From Hyphodiscus hymeniophilus (Eukaryota > Ascomycota > Leotiomycetes > Helotiales > Hyphodiscaceae), in the NCBI GenBank assembly GCA_016508695.1, contig VNKQ01000016.1, positions 310,001-374,000 of the forward strand: 64,000 nucleotides of DNA. The letters run 5' to 3'. This document shows, in pieces, positions 44,146 to 55,516 of this stretch; the stretch's first letter is position 1; each line of letters opens with the position of its first letter. The translations under genes and the position numbers were made by a program. Below the pieces are notes generated by a model, which saw nothing but the letters and a program-made list of their open reading frames with translations, did not search any database and was not told the origin of the DNA.

Positions 44146-46996
44146 TTATATCTCTTCGGACTCCACGTCTCTCTGTATGATTCCGCGGATAACGTCCAAG
44201 AAGTTTTGGGAAATCCCCCATACACGCATTCTTCCAAGGATACTGGCCGTTTGCTCAAGAACCTGCCGCCGCCCGAGCCTGCAGGACAAGTCGGGTACGC
44301 CGTACAAACCGATCGTTTGAGGTCCTCCCTCCTTAACCCAGCTCTGGACTGCGGCTATCTCAGATTCATACCGAGGTCCAAAGCTGTCGAGGCGGCAAAT
44401 CACAGTGGGCATTGTCGTATCAACGCTTTGCGATGGTTGGTATGCTTGAGGAAGTAGCTCTGCGACATATGCCAAAACTGCCCCCGCATGAAAGACATTG
44501 AAAGCTTCCTGTGGTAAATTGTATGGGAATAGTCGAACCACTGCCAAAATCTGTGCGCTTCGATACGCAACCTGGCGGACGCGGGCGGGGTCTTGAGCGG
44601 CCCACCGCTGCATCCGCTGTCGGGCAGTCTCTGTATCGGGACCCCCAGGTAGGAGACAATAAAGCCAATCCATCATATTACCAGCACCGATAAGGTGAGC
44701 CATATGAATGATCTGTATCCTATGTGCGGCGCTCAAAGACAGCATGCCAGAATACATTGTTGGCGAGTCTGTTGGTGAATCCAAGAAAGAGTCCAAAACT
44801 TCTAAAATCTTCTTTTTGTTTTGACCATTTCTGGACCTATCGTGCAGGATCTCGCTGAGTGGATTCCCTTCAATCTCCTTCGTCCCCCAGAGCATATTCG
44901 TAAGCGTGAGGATGATAGACATGCGGTTGTGATCGTCTGTGATATTTTCAGACGCATCTTCGGAGCCATCAAACACACTGCGAATCACAGGCTGGAAATG
45001 AAGAATTCTTGGCCCAGTTTCACTCCACGGGTGGAGTGCGGCCCAGGCTTGCCACGAATCAGCCTCCCAGTGCTCTGTTGAACACTGCATATCCATCGAA
45101 ATGTCGGCTACGCTCATGTGTGACCGAGTGTTGTAGAGATAGCTGAAGGAGGAGTCACGGCTCTACGATAAATATTAGCATTCTTTCTGTCAGGAATTGG
45201 AGGCAGTATTCGGCACTGACATATACCAGCCACGCCAGCCTCCGAGACTTCTCGTCATGAATCCATGCATGCCACTGCATTTCTTGGCTTGCGTTCTCAA
45301 GCTGGGTAGGCTTTCGGCGCCGGAAAAGCCCCATGCACCTGGCACTGTGAACTAATGAGCTATTATTTGAGAGACTGAGGCCGAAGAGCCGCTTGCTGCC
45401 ACAGGATATGCCGTGGCAATCCTGAAAGAGCTGTGCTATCAAATATCCCTCCGTTCTCACAATAGCTGGCTCCGCTTCAGCCTAAATAATTCACTTGTAA
45501 GCTGAGATTTTTCAGACTTGAGAGAAATTAACGTACTAGATATAGCAAGAGGCGACGGAGAAGTTCCGAGAGAACAATGGAAAATGCGCGTGCGCCTCTA
45601 TAGTCTGTATAACATATTCCGATACAAACCATCCCCAAAGTCACCAATGGCTCTTTGGCAGGATCAAATGTCGGGCGATGGATAACGGGAACGACCTGAG
45701 GGAAAATGTAAGCTTACTGACATCAAGAATACAGAAATCTCCCCGAGAGGTGACGACTCACCCATCCGAAGTGCTTGAAAAATAGGTCAATACATTGATC
45801 GATTTGTTCTTTATTAGGGAAATCAGTCACGGAAATAGCCTGCCAAGGACTGTTTCCAGGTCGCAAGAGGCTATTTTGCAACTCGGAAACTGTTTCAGAG
45901 CTTATCGGGGGTGTTGGAAAATATTTTGTGTTCTTCAGGTATCCTTGCTCAGAAGTTCCCAATGGTGGCAGCTCAGTTATCTGGAATGGTACTGCATGCG
46001 ATTCCATCGGCCAAGGGTTAGAGTTTAACTTGGGACTTCTAGGACCTAGTGTTTGATTAAACTCATGCCTACTTGGGGATTGCTCATTCATATTTTTGAA
46101 CAGAAAATCTCCAGAATCTGCGCTCTGCATTGGCGGGTTCGCTCTTTGAGCGTCGACTCGGCATCCTGGTTGCACCACTTGGCCAGTTCGGTTCCAGTCG
46201 AATATCCAGTCCAGGTTCCAGTCGATGTCAATGCCTGCAGATTCGTCAAATATTCGAGGATCGTCTGCTGAGACCGAAAAGTCTATAAGTGAAGTGCTTG
46301 GAGTTGGGAAGAATTCCTGCTCAGATGGGATGTCGTGATTCAGATTGATTGACACCTGTACAGACCTGCCGTCTGAATTGTTGTCGCCATATGGAGGTGA
46401 ATATGCATCGACGATGGGGCTGGCTGGCCCACCTTCGTAAACGCATTGGATTTTGCGTTTTACACAAGAGGAACAAAACGGACGTTCCGCAAGACATTTG
46501 ATCTTAGACCTTAAAATGCACACATGGGTGTTAAATTAGACTTATAGCAGATGAGGGTTCTCAATACCAAAGCCTAGAATGCTGAAAGAGAGGTTGCTCA
46601 CTTAATGCAGGAAGCACACGACTTCCGTCGAGGTTTAGGTGGCCGACGAGGTTCATTGTGTATCCGAGCATGGCGTGTCATAGTATCTCTGATGGAGCAG
46701 TATCAGTCTCACGCCAGCCAATTGAGTCGCCGCGTAACTTACCTGCGATCAAAATGTTTTGCGCATACTGGACATTGTTTCCCGAGTCTGATTTAGAATA
46801 ATAGTGGCTCAGCGAGTAGCACCAAAGGAGTGAGCGATGCCACTAACCTGGATGTCGTCTCGAATAGAGCCTTAATGACCTCCGTTGTCCGTTGTCCGAT
46901 AGAGTTCCGGAAACAATGTGTTGGCAAGTTTCGGAGGTTGAATGTAGGCTTGTTGAAGATAATGCATGCACAGTCTCCTCGCATGTTACTAAGCAA
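44146..46996 (-). CDS. transcription factor with C2H2 finger plus Zn2Cys6 cluster
   Basis: Seven exons (46996-46848, 46787-46743, 46688-46602, 46509-45762, 45695-45537, 45481-45221, 45162-44146), 821 residues, frame-exact. A C2H2 finger (Cys55, Cys58, His71, His75; CPVC…HARIH) is followed at once by a Zn2Cys6 cluster (Cys89, 92, 99, 106, 109, 116), a hybrid DNA-binding layout known in some fungal regulators. Both are built from small exons. The middle part is disordered; the C-terminal half is the fungal TF domain (VVPVIHRPTFDP, EEKSRRLAWLVY-like core, YLYNTRSHMSVADISM). The start region (first 50 residues) is uncertain. It is divergent from the sugar transporter at 47467, its likely target. 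Confidence 0.85.
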
Positions 46997-47466
46997 GGTT
47001 CTCGAAAGTGGGAAGAGACGATATCTAAGTCATTGGACTAATTGCTTTGATAGAAAGTCGTGTTATGGCTCTAAATTCAAAAGCGGGGGAATTCTCAAAA
47101 TCGACCTTGCCCCTTTTAGACTCGTTCTGCATGTCAGCACCCAATCCACTACCGAGGAAGTTATCCCTGGACAGCGGAAGCGGGGTTAACATATACACTG
47201 CTCTCCACCACTTCGATTCTCCGGATTCAACGTCCTTAAATTCGCGACCGAAATATGGGGAACCATCTGCTAGCTTCTCCGAGTGCTAGTCGTCCATCCC
47301 GGGGAACGACTTAGGTCCAGTTCCTTTCCACAACTTACCACCTTCCCTATGCCATTGATTCCAAAAGACGATATAAAGATGGAGGTTGCCCCTGTCAGAC
47401 AAGTCGAAGGCCAAACAGCTTGAGCTCTTTTTCATTCATATCAAATAGCCACATCAGCATTCAAAA
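46997..47466. promoter_or_regulatory. divergent promoter, C2H2/Zn2Cys6 regulator and sugar transporter
   Basis: This is a 470-bp shared region. It includes a CATCCCGGGGAACG stretch near 47295 that could bind a CreA-type carbon-repression factor (CCCCGG/CCCCAG-like core). This is inferred only. Confidence 0.4.
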
Positions 47467-49318
47467 ATGGGTTCCAGATCCGCTACGGCTGAGGCCATGC
47501 CTTCGAAAAACCATACGACGGTCATGCTTTACTGCTTGATTGTCGGGCTCGGAGCAATCTTGTTTGGCATTGATCAAGGTGAAACCACTGGGTTTCTAGC
47601 TATGCCTAGGTTTGTTCTCACATTCTGCCTTTTTGTTTCTTTTAGACGTGGCCGTTTTAATGAAATCACAGATTCTTACAAGACTTCGGGTATTTCGATC
47701 CTAGCATGGGTGCCTATAATATGTCGGCGGGTCATCAGACGATAATGTATGGAATCCAGCTGGGCTTCGTTTGTGTAGCTTGTATCATCAGCGGTCCTAT
47801 TGGAGCGCGATATGGACGTCGAGTCGGCCTTGGTCTTTGTTGCATCACTTCCATCATTGGACCGGCTGTTCAAGCTGGGGTTACCACATACGCGGGTCTC
47901 GTCGTGGGTCGAGCGATTGCCGGACTTGGGATCGGCTTTGCCGCCAACTTTGTTATTATCTACTGGAGTGAGGCCGCGCCAGTCGAGCTTCGTGGCTTAA
48001 TCGTTGTGATGTATCAAGGTCTCATTAACCTGGCCCAGTTCGTTGGAGCTGCTATTAATGAGGGTACACATACGATGGATATAAGATGGGCCTACAGAGG
48101 TCCACTCTTAACTGAACTGGCGGCTCCCTTGATCTTATTTGCTTTTCTCTTTTGGATTCCAGACACTCCGAGTAAGTATATTCTCGCTTTCTCAAGTTAT
48201 CTAGCTCAATGTGTTAGGATGGTTCATTTCTCGGGGCGAAATCGACAAGGCAAGTGACGCGATTCGCAGTCTACGAGGAAACTCTTATCCTGAAGAGGAA
48301 CTTCAAAACGAGATTCGCGAAATTGCTGCTTTCGTCGAAATTGAGCGAGAGCTTGAAGGCTCATCATCCTTCCTGGACTGCTTCCGAGGAACTGATCTGA
48401 TACGAACGAGAATAGTCATCATGGTTCTTGTCTGCCAACAGTATGTCTCAGTGTCCTAACTTCCTCTATGACGCTCATTTGAAGACTCGTACTCAATTGG
48501 TTCATGCTAATTTTAATGATTTAGATGGACTGGAATTTCGTTCATCACAGCGTTTGTATTCTCTCTCATTTTCATGTTTCTTGTTGATAACACTTTACAG
48601 GTACGGTACTTATTTTTTCTCCATTACTGGTATCAACAACCCTTTTGTCGTGACTGTCATCACGAGTGTTTGCGGCATGGCTGGCTCCGCTGCTGCCTTC
48701 CCACTTATTAAGTACTTTGGACGTCGACCCATTCTCATCATCGGAGCAGCCTCTTCAGCTATCTGCATGCTGACCTTCGCCATTGTCGGAGCGGTTGCAC
48801 CGAACAGCCAAGCTGCAGATAAATGTCTAGTTGCTTTCACCAGTATCTTTATCTTTACCTATGGAGCAACTTGGGGACCGGTTCCTCAAGTCGTCTTGGG
48901 TGAGATTCCCTCTAACAGACTTCGGTCCAAGACGATAGCTATTGCAACAACAATCAATTGGGCTTGCACACTTCTAATCATTTGCGGCATTCCATACCTT
49001 CTCAGCGATTCGTTTGCAAATCTTGGAGCCAAGGTAGGCTTCATCTTTGGTGGAATCACGGTATTTAGCTTCTTCTGGGCTCTGTTCTTCCTACCAGAGA
49101 CCAAAGGGCGCACACTGGAAGAGATCGATGAGATGTTCTTGAATGTAAGGTCGAGAAGTCTTACATATGCTTCTAGTGCTGACATTATACAGAACATTCC
49201 TCCGCGTCAATTCAAGAGCTATGTCACTACAGGCCAGGCAGGGGATTTATCTGTTGACAGCGCCCTGGCTAAGATGGAAGGGAAGGGCGGAGACGTTCAA
49301 ATGATCGAAGCGGTGTGA
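47467..49318 (+). CDS. MFS sugar transporter
   Basis: Six exons (47467-47609, 47672-48171, 48218-48440, 48525-48551, 48601-49144, 49193-49318), 520 residues, frame-exact, with one exon of only 27 bp and two GTTTGT donors. Sugar-porter marks: GIDQGETTGFL in TM1, PIGARYGRRVGL (loop 2-3), IPDTPRWFISRG (loop 6-7), FPLIKYFGRRPI, and PETKGRTLEEIDEMF after TM12. It would be a proton-coupled hexose or oligosaccharide importer at the plasma membrane. With the regulator on one side and a carboxylesterase on the other, a substrate such as an acylated sugar or plant ester is plausible but unproven. Confidence 0.92.
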
Positions 49319-50302
49319 AGATTCTACAAGTCTCGGGCTGGGAAGTTTGGGAACTGGCTGTTAAGCAAATGTCCTTCCTCTGATTCTCCCTGTCAAAGGC
49401 CAGGAGTAATATGAAGATGATAGTTCAAGCTCTCAACTTCACTTGTATTCCCTAGCTTATAATAAAATTCGTGTCCTCCGTTCCTCCGCTTTCGATGAAA
49501 TGGCATTGAAAATAGAGAAATCTAACTCAAACCAAACGTGTGGCTCTAATTCAAAGATGTTGGAATAAGATAAAGTTATGCAAGATTTTTCACCTAAGAC
49601 ATTGTCGACTACCAAATTCCAAGCCACAGACTCTGAAAGTGGAATAGTTTGAAGACCTCCAAGGCAGGGAATACCTACCATCTTGAGTCCACTAGCGTGT
49701 CCGAAATCCGACACTGCACTCAGCATGGATAGCTGCTCTCCCCGCCAAGGTGAGGTTGAGCACGGCAATCGAGCTCGAGCAAGAATATGCAGCCCCAAGA
49801 AAGTACAGATGAGGAGACAATAATTTATCTCTTGAGAGGTTCTCTACTTAATTCTCAAATTCATCCTCAAAATGGCACTGTTCTCGCTGCTATACGTATT
49901 GACACTATGGTAGCATCACACGCTGTGTAGGTTGATTTGTCGCGCACCAATTTCCAAGACTTCCCCGGTAAAGTGAGTTAGCATATGAGTGAAATTTCAG
50001 ATAACTCAAGCGATATTTCCCAAGTGTTCGACTTGCGGGGTATCTAGTGTATGCGGACTTTGCAAGTCGACTCACCACTAGTGTGCTCCGTAAACATGGG
50101 GCACGGAGTTGCAGGCGGTATCTTTTCTTCCGTATCAAATGATTCCACAGGCGAGCATCAAATCAGAAAGCCCACCATGAAGATGGAGAACGTGATAAGA
50201 GGGCCGGAATCTGTTGGAAAAGGACACAAATCAAAAAATAATCACCCTGACCTTCAAATCCTTTTATCAAAACCCATCAAAGCTTCCCATTGCAGGAACA
50301 GC
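49319..50302. other. intergenic, upstream of the carboxylesterase
   Basis: No gene is supported. From 50051 the frame of the esterase is already open, so up to 84 extra N-terminal residues are possible. Confidence 0.4.
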
Positions 50303-52139
50303 ATGGCCCCAAGTGTTATAGGACCACTAGCTGACAGCTTCCAAAGCAACGGCACTTCGTCCGTCCACAAAATTGCTCCAGTGACACAGAAAACCACCAG
50401 TAAGAGTGCTCTCTCGAATGAGGCTGGAAACGAAACAGCAACTATCCGTATAAACGATTTGGAAATCCGTGGATTTGTGTCCACGTCCGCGGGAGTAGCA
50501 AACTTCCTGAATATTCCATTTGCACGTATTCCCGGACGTTTTCGTCAGGCAACACTTGTACAACCCCGCGAGGAGAAGGGAGTAATCGACGCCACTAACT
50601 ATGGCCCTCGTTGTCCCCAACCTCTTGATGTTCTCCACGATCTCACGGGCCATCTCTACGAGCGAATGGCTACTCACAGTTCCGTGTCCGAATTTTCTTG
50701 CTTGAACCTGAATGTATATGCTCCTCCAGCGGCCATCAAGGCGGGCCGAAAACTTCCAGTCTTGTTGTGGATTCATGGCGGAGCATTTACTTATGGAGAC
50801 GGGAGTTGCGAGTTTGGTATCTACAGTCCCCAATCCGCTTCGGTATCAGACTAAACAAACTTGCAGATGGAAATAACTTGGTACGCCGGTCTATGGCTCT
50901 TGAAAAACCGATAGTCGTTGTCAGCTTGAACTATCGCCTTGGCTATTTCGGATTTCTGTCTTCCAAAGAACTCCGTGAAGAAGCTCAACGAAACGGCGAG
51001 AACGGACATGTCAATCAAGGCTTCCATGATCAGCGTCTAGGGATTCGATGGGTATGTAGACTGAATGATAACGGTGAATATAGGCTGACTTCATTCAAAA
51101 GGTTCAGAAGAACATCCACCTTTTCGGTGGCGACGGATTTCAGTTGACAGTGGCAGGGGAGTCTGCTGGCGCAATGTCAATCACGGCGCATCTAAATTCC
51201 GATATCCCGGCTTTCCAGTATGCATTTATCATGTCTTGTCCATCAGTACAGCCTGTACCTCTTTCAAAACACCAGGAGACATTTGATCGATTAGTGGCTA
51301 GTACCGGAGTCCCAGCAGAAGCGCCCGCAGGAGACCGAATCGCCGCCCTTCGAAGCTTGTCGGAAACGAAAATCAACAGTCTATTGAACGGGGAAAACGC
51401 AACACCGGCATGGGACGAGAAGTTTTGGCCAGATCGAGATCCAGACCAATCGTTTGAAGTAGCCCCTTTCCCATCTTGGATAAAAGGAATCGTTGTTGGG
51501 ATGACAAAGGACGAATGTGCTCTATTCTCTCAAATGTGGCATAGCCAGAGCGCCCCAGATCTTCTCAAAAGTATGCGAGAGGTCTTCTCAGACCCAGAAT
51601 ATGCAAGAGAAGTCTTTGAAGCGTACGGTATCAACGATGAGTCTCCCCAACGCGCTATAGCGGAGGCAGTCGTCGCCGTCACCTCGGATTGCCTATTTTC
51701 GCGGGCAACATACGAGATTGCCACCAGACATGACAATCTCCCAGTGTATCTGTATACCTTTGACCAGCCCGATGTGACAGACAACTTATTCCAAAACACC
51801 GCATACCATTCTATGGACAACCCTTTTCTGTTCCATCTGTCACCGGTAGCAGGGCCGAATGCACCAGCCGCCTTCCGTGCTACAGCAGATGCATATTCGA
51901 AGGCGTGCATTGATCTTGTGAATGGTGAGGCGCCGTGGGATCCCTATCGAGTGGCGGAAAAGGCAATGTCTTTTAACGGCGAGACAACGGGCTTGAAGAG
52001 GGATATCAATTTTTCGCGCTGGATACATCTGGTGGATACGAAGGAGAGGGCGAAGATGTTTCAGAATGGAAGGCAATTGCTCTTTAGAGCTATGGCATAT
52101 GGGATGCAGCTAGAGAATCAGCCCCAGCTCCAGAAGTAG
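50303..52139 (+). CDS. type-B carboxylesterase (alpha/beta hydrolase)
   Basis: Three exons (50303-50816, 50867-51051, 51102-52139), 578 residues from the Met of MAPSVIGPLADSF; longer starts at 50051 or 50195 are possible. Two introns are 50 bp each. Family marks: FLNIPFARIPGRFRQ, SCLNLNVYAP, oxyanion loop LLWIHGGAFTYGDG, NYRLGYFGF, and the nucleophile elbow AGESAGAMS with Ser at about residue 254. A late His (TAYHSMDNPFLF) fits the triad. No clear signal peptide is present, so it is probably intracellular. It would cleave carboxylic esters. Lying next to a sugar transporter and its regulator, it may hydrolyse imported esters. Confidence 0.92.
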
Positions 52140-52846
52140 AGGAGGGCGTAGAACCGAGAAATGCACAGGGGGCGTGGAGCCTCATTGAACTCGCCATTGG
52201 CATATGTGAGATGCTTTTGATTCAGGTTATATAGATGAAGCCTCGAGGGCCAAGGAACTAGATAGGTTAATGGCAATACGCAAGAAATGTTCGCACTTTC
52301 TTTCAACTAGAAGTCCTCTGATGTACCATTGTACCTGGAAGGACGGAAGGGCAAATATAAACACAGCGGCTAGCCTTAGATATACGTAGCCCATTATTTC
52401 ACGACGCATTACGAGGCATATTTGAAAAAGGTATAACGCAATAGTTTCATTTCGAGAAGGACTGCCCGCACCTTCTCTGGCTGGTGCTTCTATATATATA
52501 TACATAGGAAATTATACTATTAAGTCGTCTAAGTTGCTCGAATCTGAAAGATTGCTCTTTCCTAGCCACCTTGATCGAGAATCCAGATGTAAAGACGAAG
52601 ATTGGGTAGATATAAGACCTCAAATCGCTTAAGTACCCTCGAGTTTCCGCGCTTGCAGACAACTGCAAGTATAAAAGTACTGGATAAGTGGTAATCTGGT
52701 ACATTGTTTTGGCGAAATATACTCGACTTCGACCAATTTTACTACAATAAAGAAATCTGTGGTGATCAAAGTATCCTTACACAAAAATGATCTTGTCATA
52801 TTGTGAGCTGAGATGGGGCATGAAAATTACATAGAATAAGAAGAGT
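52140..52846. other. intergenic between convergent genes
   Basis: This is 3' flanking sequence of the esterase and the next regulator. No gene is recognised. Confidence 0.4.
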
Positions 52847-55069
52847 CTAGTATGGGTCTCCTTCCTCCTGAGGTATTGTCCAGAAATCAAGATCGGGACC
52901 ACGCCATAAATTCTCATGAACAACGCTGCTCCAGTCCGCAGATAAATCGTACGGTATGAAGATATTTGAGGCTTCGCATCCCACGGGATCACTCCCCGAA
53001 GTGAATGGAGGTTCGTGCGTCTGCGACTGACGCTGACCAGATGCTACTGGCATGTCTTCTGAAAGCGATGTAGCGTGGACGTGGTTGCGGATAGAAGTTC
53101 CACCTTCGGCGATGCTAGATCCTGCTAGTTCTTCCCGAGGACTTCGACAGCCTTGATCGCGGATCCTACGGACTATCTTTGTAAAGAGCAGAAAGATCCA
53201 TCCACTAACAGGCCAGGCACTCTTCAATTCCCGTAGAGCAATCATAGACAATCTGATCTTGACGTTGCCCAACTGTTCGCGGATGACATCTCCAGAGCAA
53301 ATATCAATCGCGTGCATTCCCATGGCTGCAAACAGGGCAGGCACGATATGAATAGGACACTGCTGTATCTTTTTGCACGTCAAGAGATCTTCGACTATAC
53401 GAACCATCTGACTAGCTGCTTTCATTGCTGCTTGGTGGCAGTCTCCTCGTTCGACGTCGTTTCCCTCGCTTGGACGGATGGTGCGGTGGACCAAGATCTG
53501 AAACCAGCTACAATTCTTTTTATGAGCTCTTTGAACTTATTGGGAATACAACTGCTGTACTTACCAAAATGCGATATGCAGATTGTTAGCCCAAATGCAG
53601 TCACTATTTCCCTTGTATTGTAATTCCTCTGGTAGCCTTCTTTTCCAAAGGTGAAGCATTTCCTGTACATCATGCAGCATTTTCGGCGTAATAAGAGATG
53701 TTCGATCTTGTGCAATGAAAGCCTTGTGCACAACAACTTCCAGAATCTTCGAGAGTTCACTCAGAAACATAACATAATGCACATGTACCTTCTCCTGGAT
53801 GCCAAATATGCGGACGCCGGGAATTTCTAATTCCTCAAAGTCAGCCTCCTTCAATGGCGCCACATCACAGTTTTCAATCCGCATATGGACAGGTCGGCCG
53901 AGTGCAGCAGCAGCATGCTTGTCTTCAGCGAAAAGGGACCACCATATTTTCTTCCATAAACGTTGATCATTCAGACTAAGGTCAGAATGACGGGATGAAC
54001 GGTGCATGCCAAGGGTAACTGCTAGGCTTATCGAATTCCCAAGCCAGTGCCATGTGTCTTTCTGATCCGTGAGACTGTTCCACCAGAAGCTCATAAGGAA
54101 GAGTGATTGAACAATTGTCACTTGATCTGCCTCGTAATCCGCATCGTAGAGTGCCTTAGCACGCTTGAATAATGTCAGCCTTGCGTCGTATCTGGACAGG
54201 AAGCCTGCATCATGTAGCAGAGAGGTTGTGCAGTGACCTGCAGACATAAAAAGCACCGCCTGAAGCAGAAGATAGGAGGGTGGACTGGTCAGATCTTGGT
54301 ACCGCAAGGCAAAGTCCCATCGATCCAGTATAGGATAATGCGGATGGACGTATGTAAAATACGCACGAAACATTTCGTGGCATATCTCCGGTCGCGGAAT
54401 ATCGAAGACATGTTGAAGCTGGAGCATTTCTAGGATTGGGTCGCTCTCATGGCCAGCTTGAGTTCTCAATTCTCCCCTGGCTTTCAGAGGCAACGGGCAA
54501 GGCAACGCGTAATGCAACTTGCGAGCATACTGTTGAGGGTTCTGACTGGTTTGGTGGAGCAAATGTGCCAGATTGAATGTCTCGCCCAAATACATGATAT
54601 GAGTCAATGCTCTCGATGTCTTTTGTCCGTCACTTGGGCTCGCCGGTTTATCAAGCACCTGAGCGTAGAGATTATCTGGATCGTCGTTGACCGATTGTTG
54701 CATATCATTGTCTTCGGTATCGTCAGCTGGGCCTGCCGTCGGCAGGACAGTCTGCCTTGAGATCAGAGAAGGGGACTGAAGGCCAGTTGGCACAGGCTTC
54801 GGCGTGATCTCCGGCTCCGCAGATGCCTGAGGGCTTGGAATGCCTCGAAATGCGGAAGAAGCTGATCGTGATTTCTGCCCATGGCGTTTGGAATCAATCA
54901 GCTGACAACTGCGAGCTTGTCTTTTGCACGTGGAGCACGGGAAGCCATTGACGATGGCGTCGCATTTGATACGCCTCTTGTGGCATAGTATACAGGCAAT
55001 GGCAGAGCGCTGTCGCGGTTTTCCCCTTCGAGTTGATGTTGACGAAGACCGCAGGATGTCCAGATCCAT
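52847..55069 (-). CDS. Zn2Cys6 transcription factor (fungal TF domain)
   Basis: Two exons (55069-53565, 53507-52847), 721 residues. The intron is placed so that HIAFCWFQILVHRT reads through; the competing acceptor would create a stop. Zinc cluster Cys26, 29, 36, 45, 48 and 55 (CILCHKRRIKC…CSTCKRQARSC), with a basic N-terminus. The fungal TF domain includes EMFRAYFTYVHPHYPILDRWDF, TWHWLGNSISLAVTLGMHR and AALGRPVHMRIENCDVAPL, the pattern of cutinase-factor/lipolytic-type regulators. A nuclear regulator. It is divergent from the sugar transporter at 55517 with a 447-bp shared promoter, so this is the most likely target. Confidence 0.9.
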
Positions 55070-55516
55070 CCCTATTCACACAGCGTCGTACGCTCAGGTG
55101 TGGTGCTTCGCGGTGCTGGCAATAATCGACATGGTCCCAGTGGAATGAGAGGAAGAAGTCAACAGGCTATGGTCAAAGGAGTGAATAGTGGCAAATACGA
55201 AAAGGTGGGAGTGCGGGGGAACGGGAATATCCCAATGTCAATAGCCGCCCCCTCCCCCACATGTCGATAGCCGTCTCCACACTCCCCCAAGCGGAGAACA
55301 ACCCCACACCAGCAAATTGTGACCGATGTCTCACTTACCCCAGATTGCCCTTTCTGGCCGAATGGTCGATAGGCTATGGGATATGAACATCCAGTACACT
55401 ACCCCGCGGACATATCTTAGGCAGTGATCATCCTAAGTAGATATAATCACTACCTCCTCATTTCTTTCCCCAGAGAAATCTCTCCTGACCTCGGTAGTTC
55501 TATCTATCAATGCATC
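55070..55516. promoter_or_regulatory. divergent promoter with palindrome and CCCC-rich repeats
   Basis: The perfect 11-bp palindrome GGGAATATCCC (55223-55233) is followed by two imperfect copies of ATGTCRATAGCCG plus C-rich runs (55234-55300), with a third related word GGTCGATAGGCT near 55366. Several CCCCAC/CCCCCAC words fit the reverse of a CreA site (SYGGRG). The layout suggests a binding region for the adjacent Zn2Cys6 factor and carbon catabolite control. Motif reading is direct; function is inferred. Confidence 0.55.
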
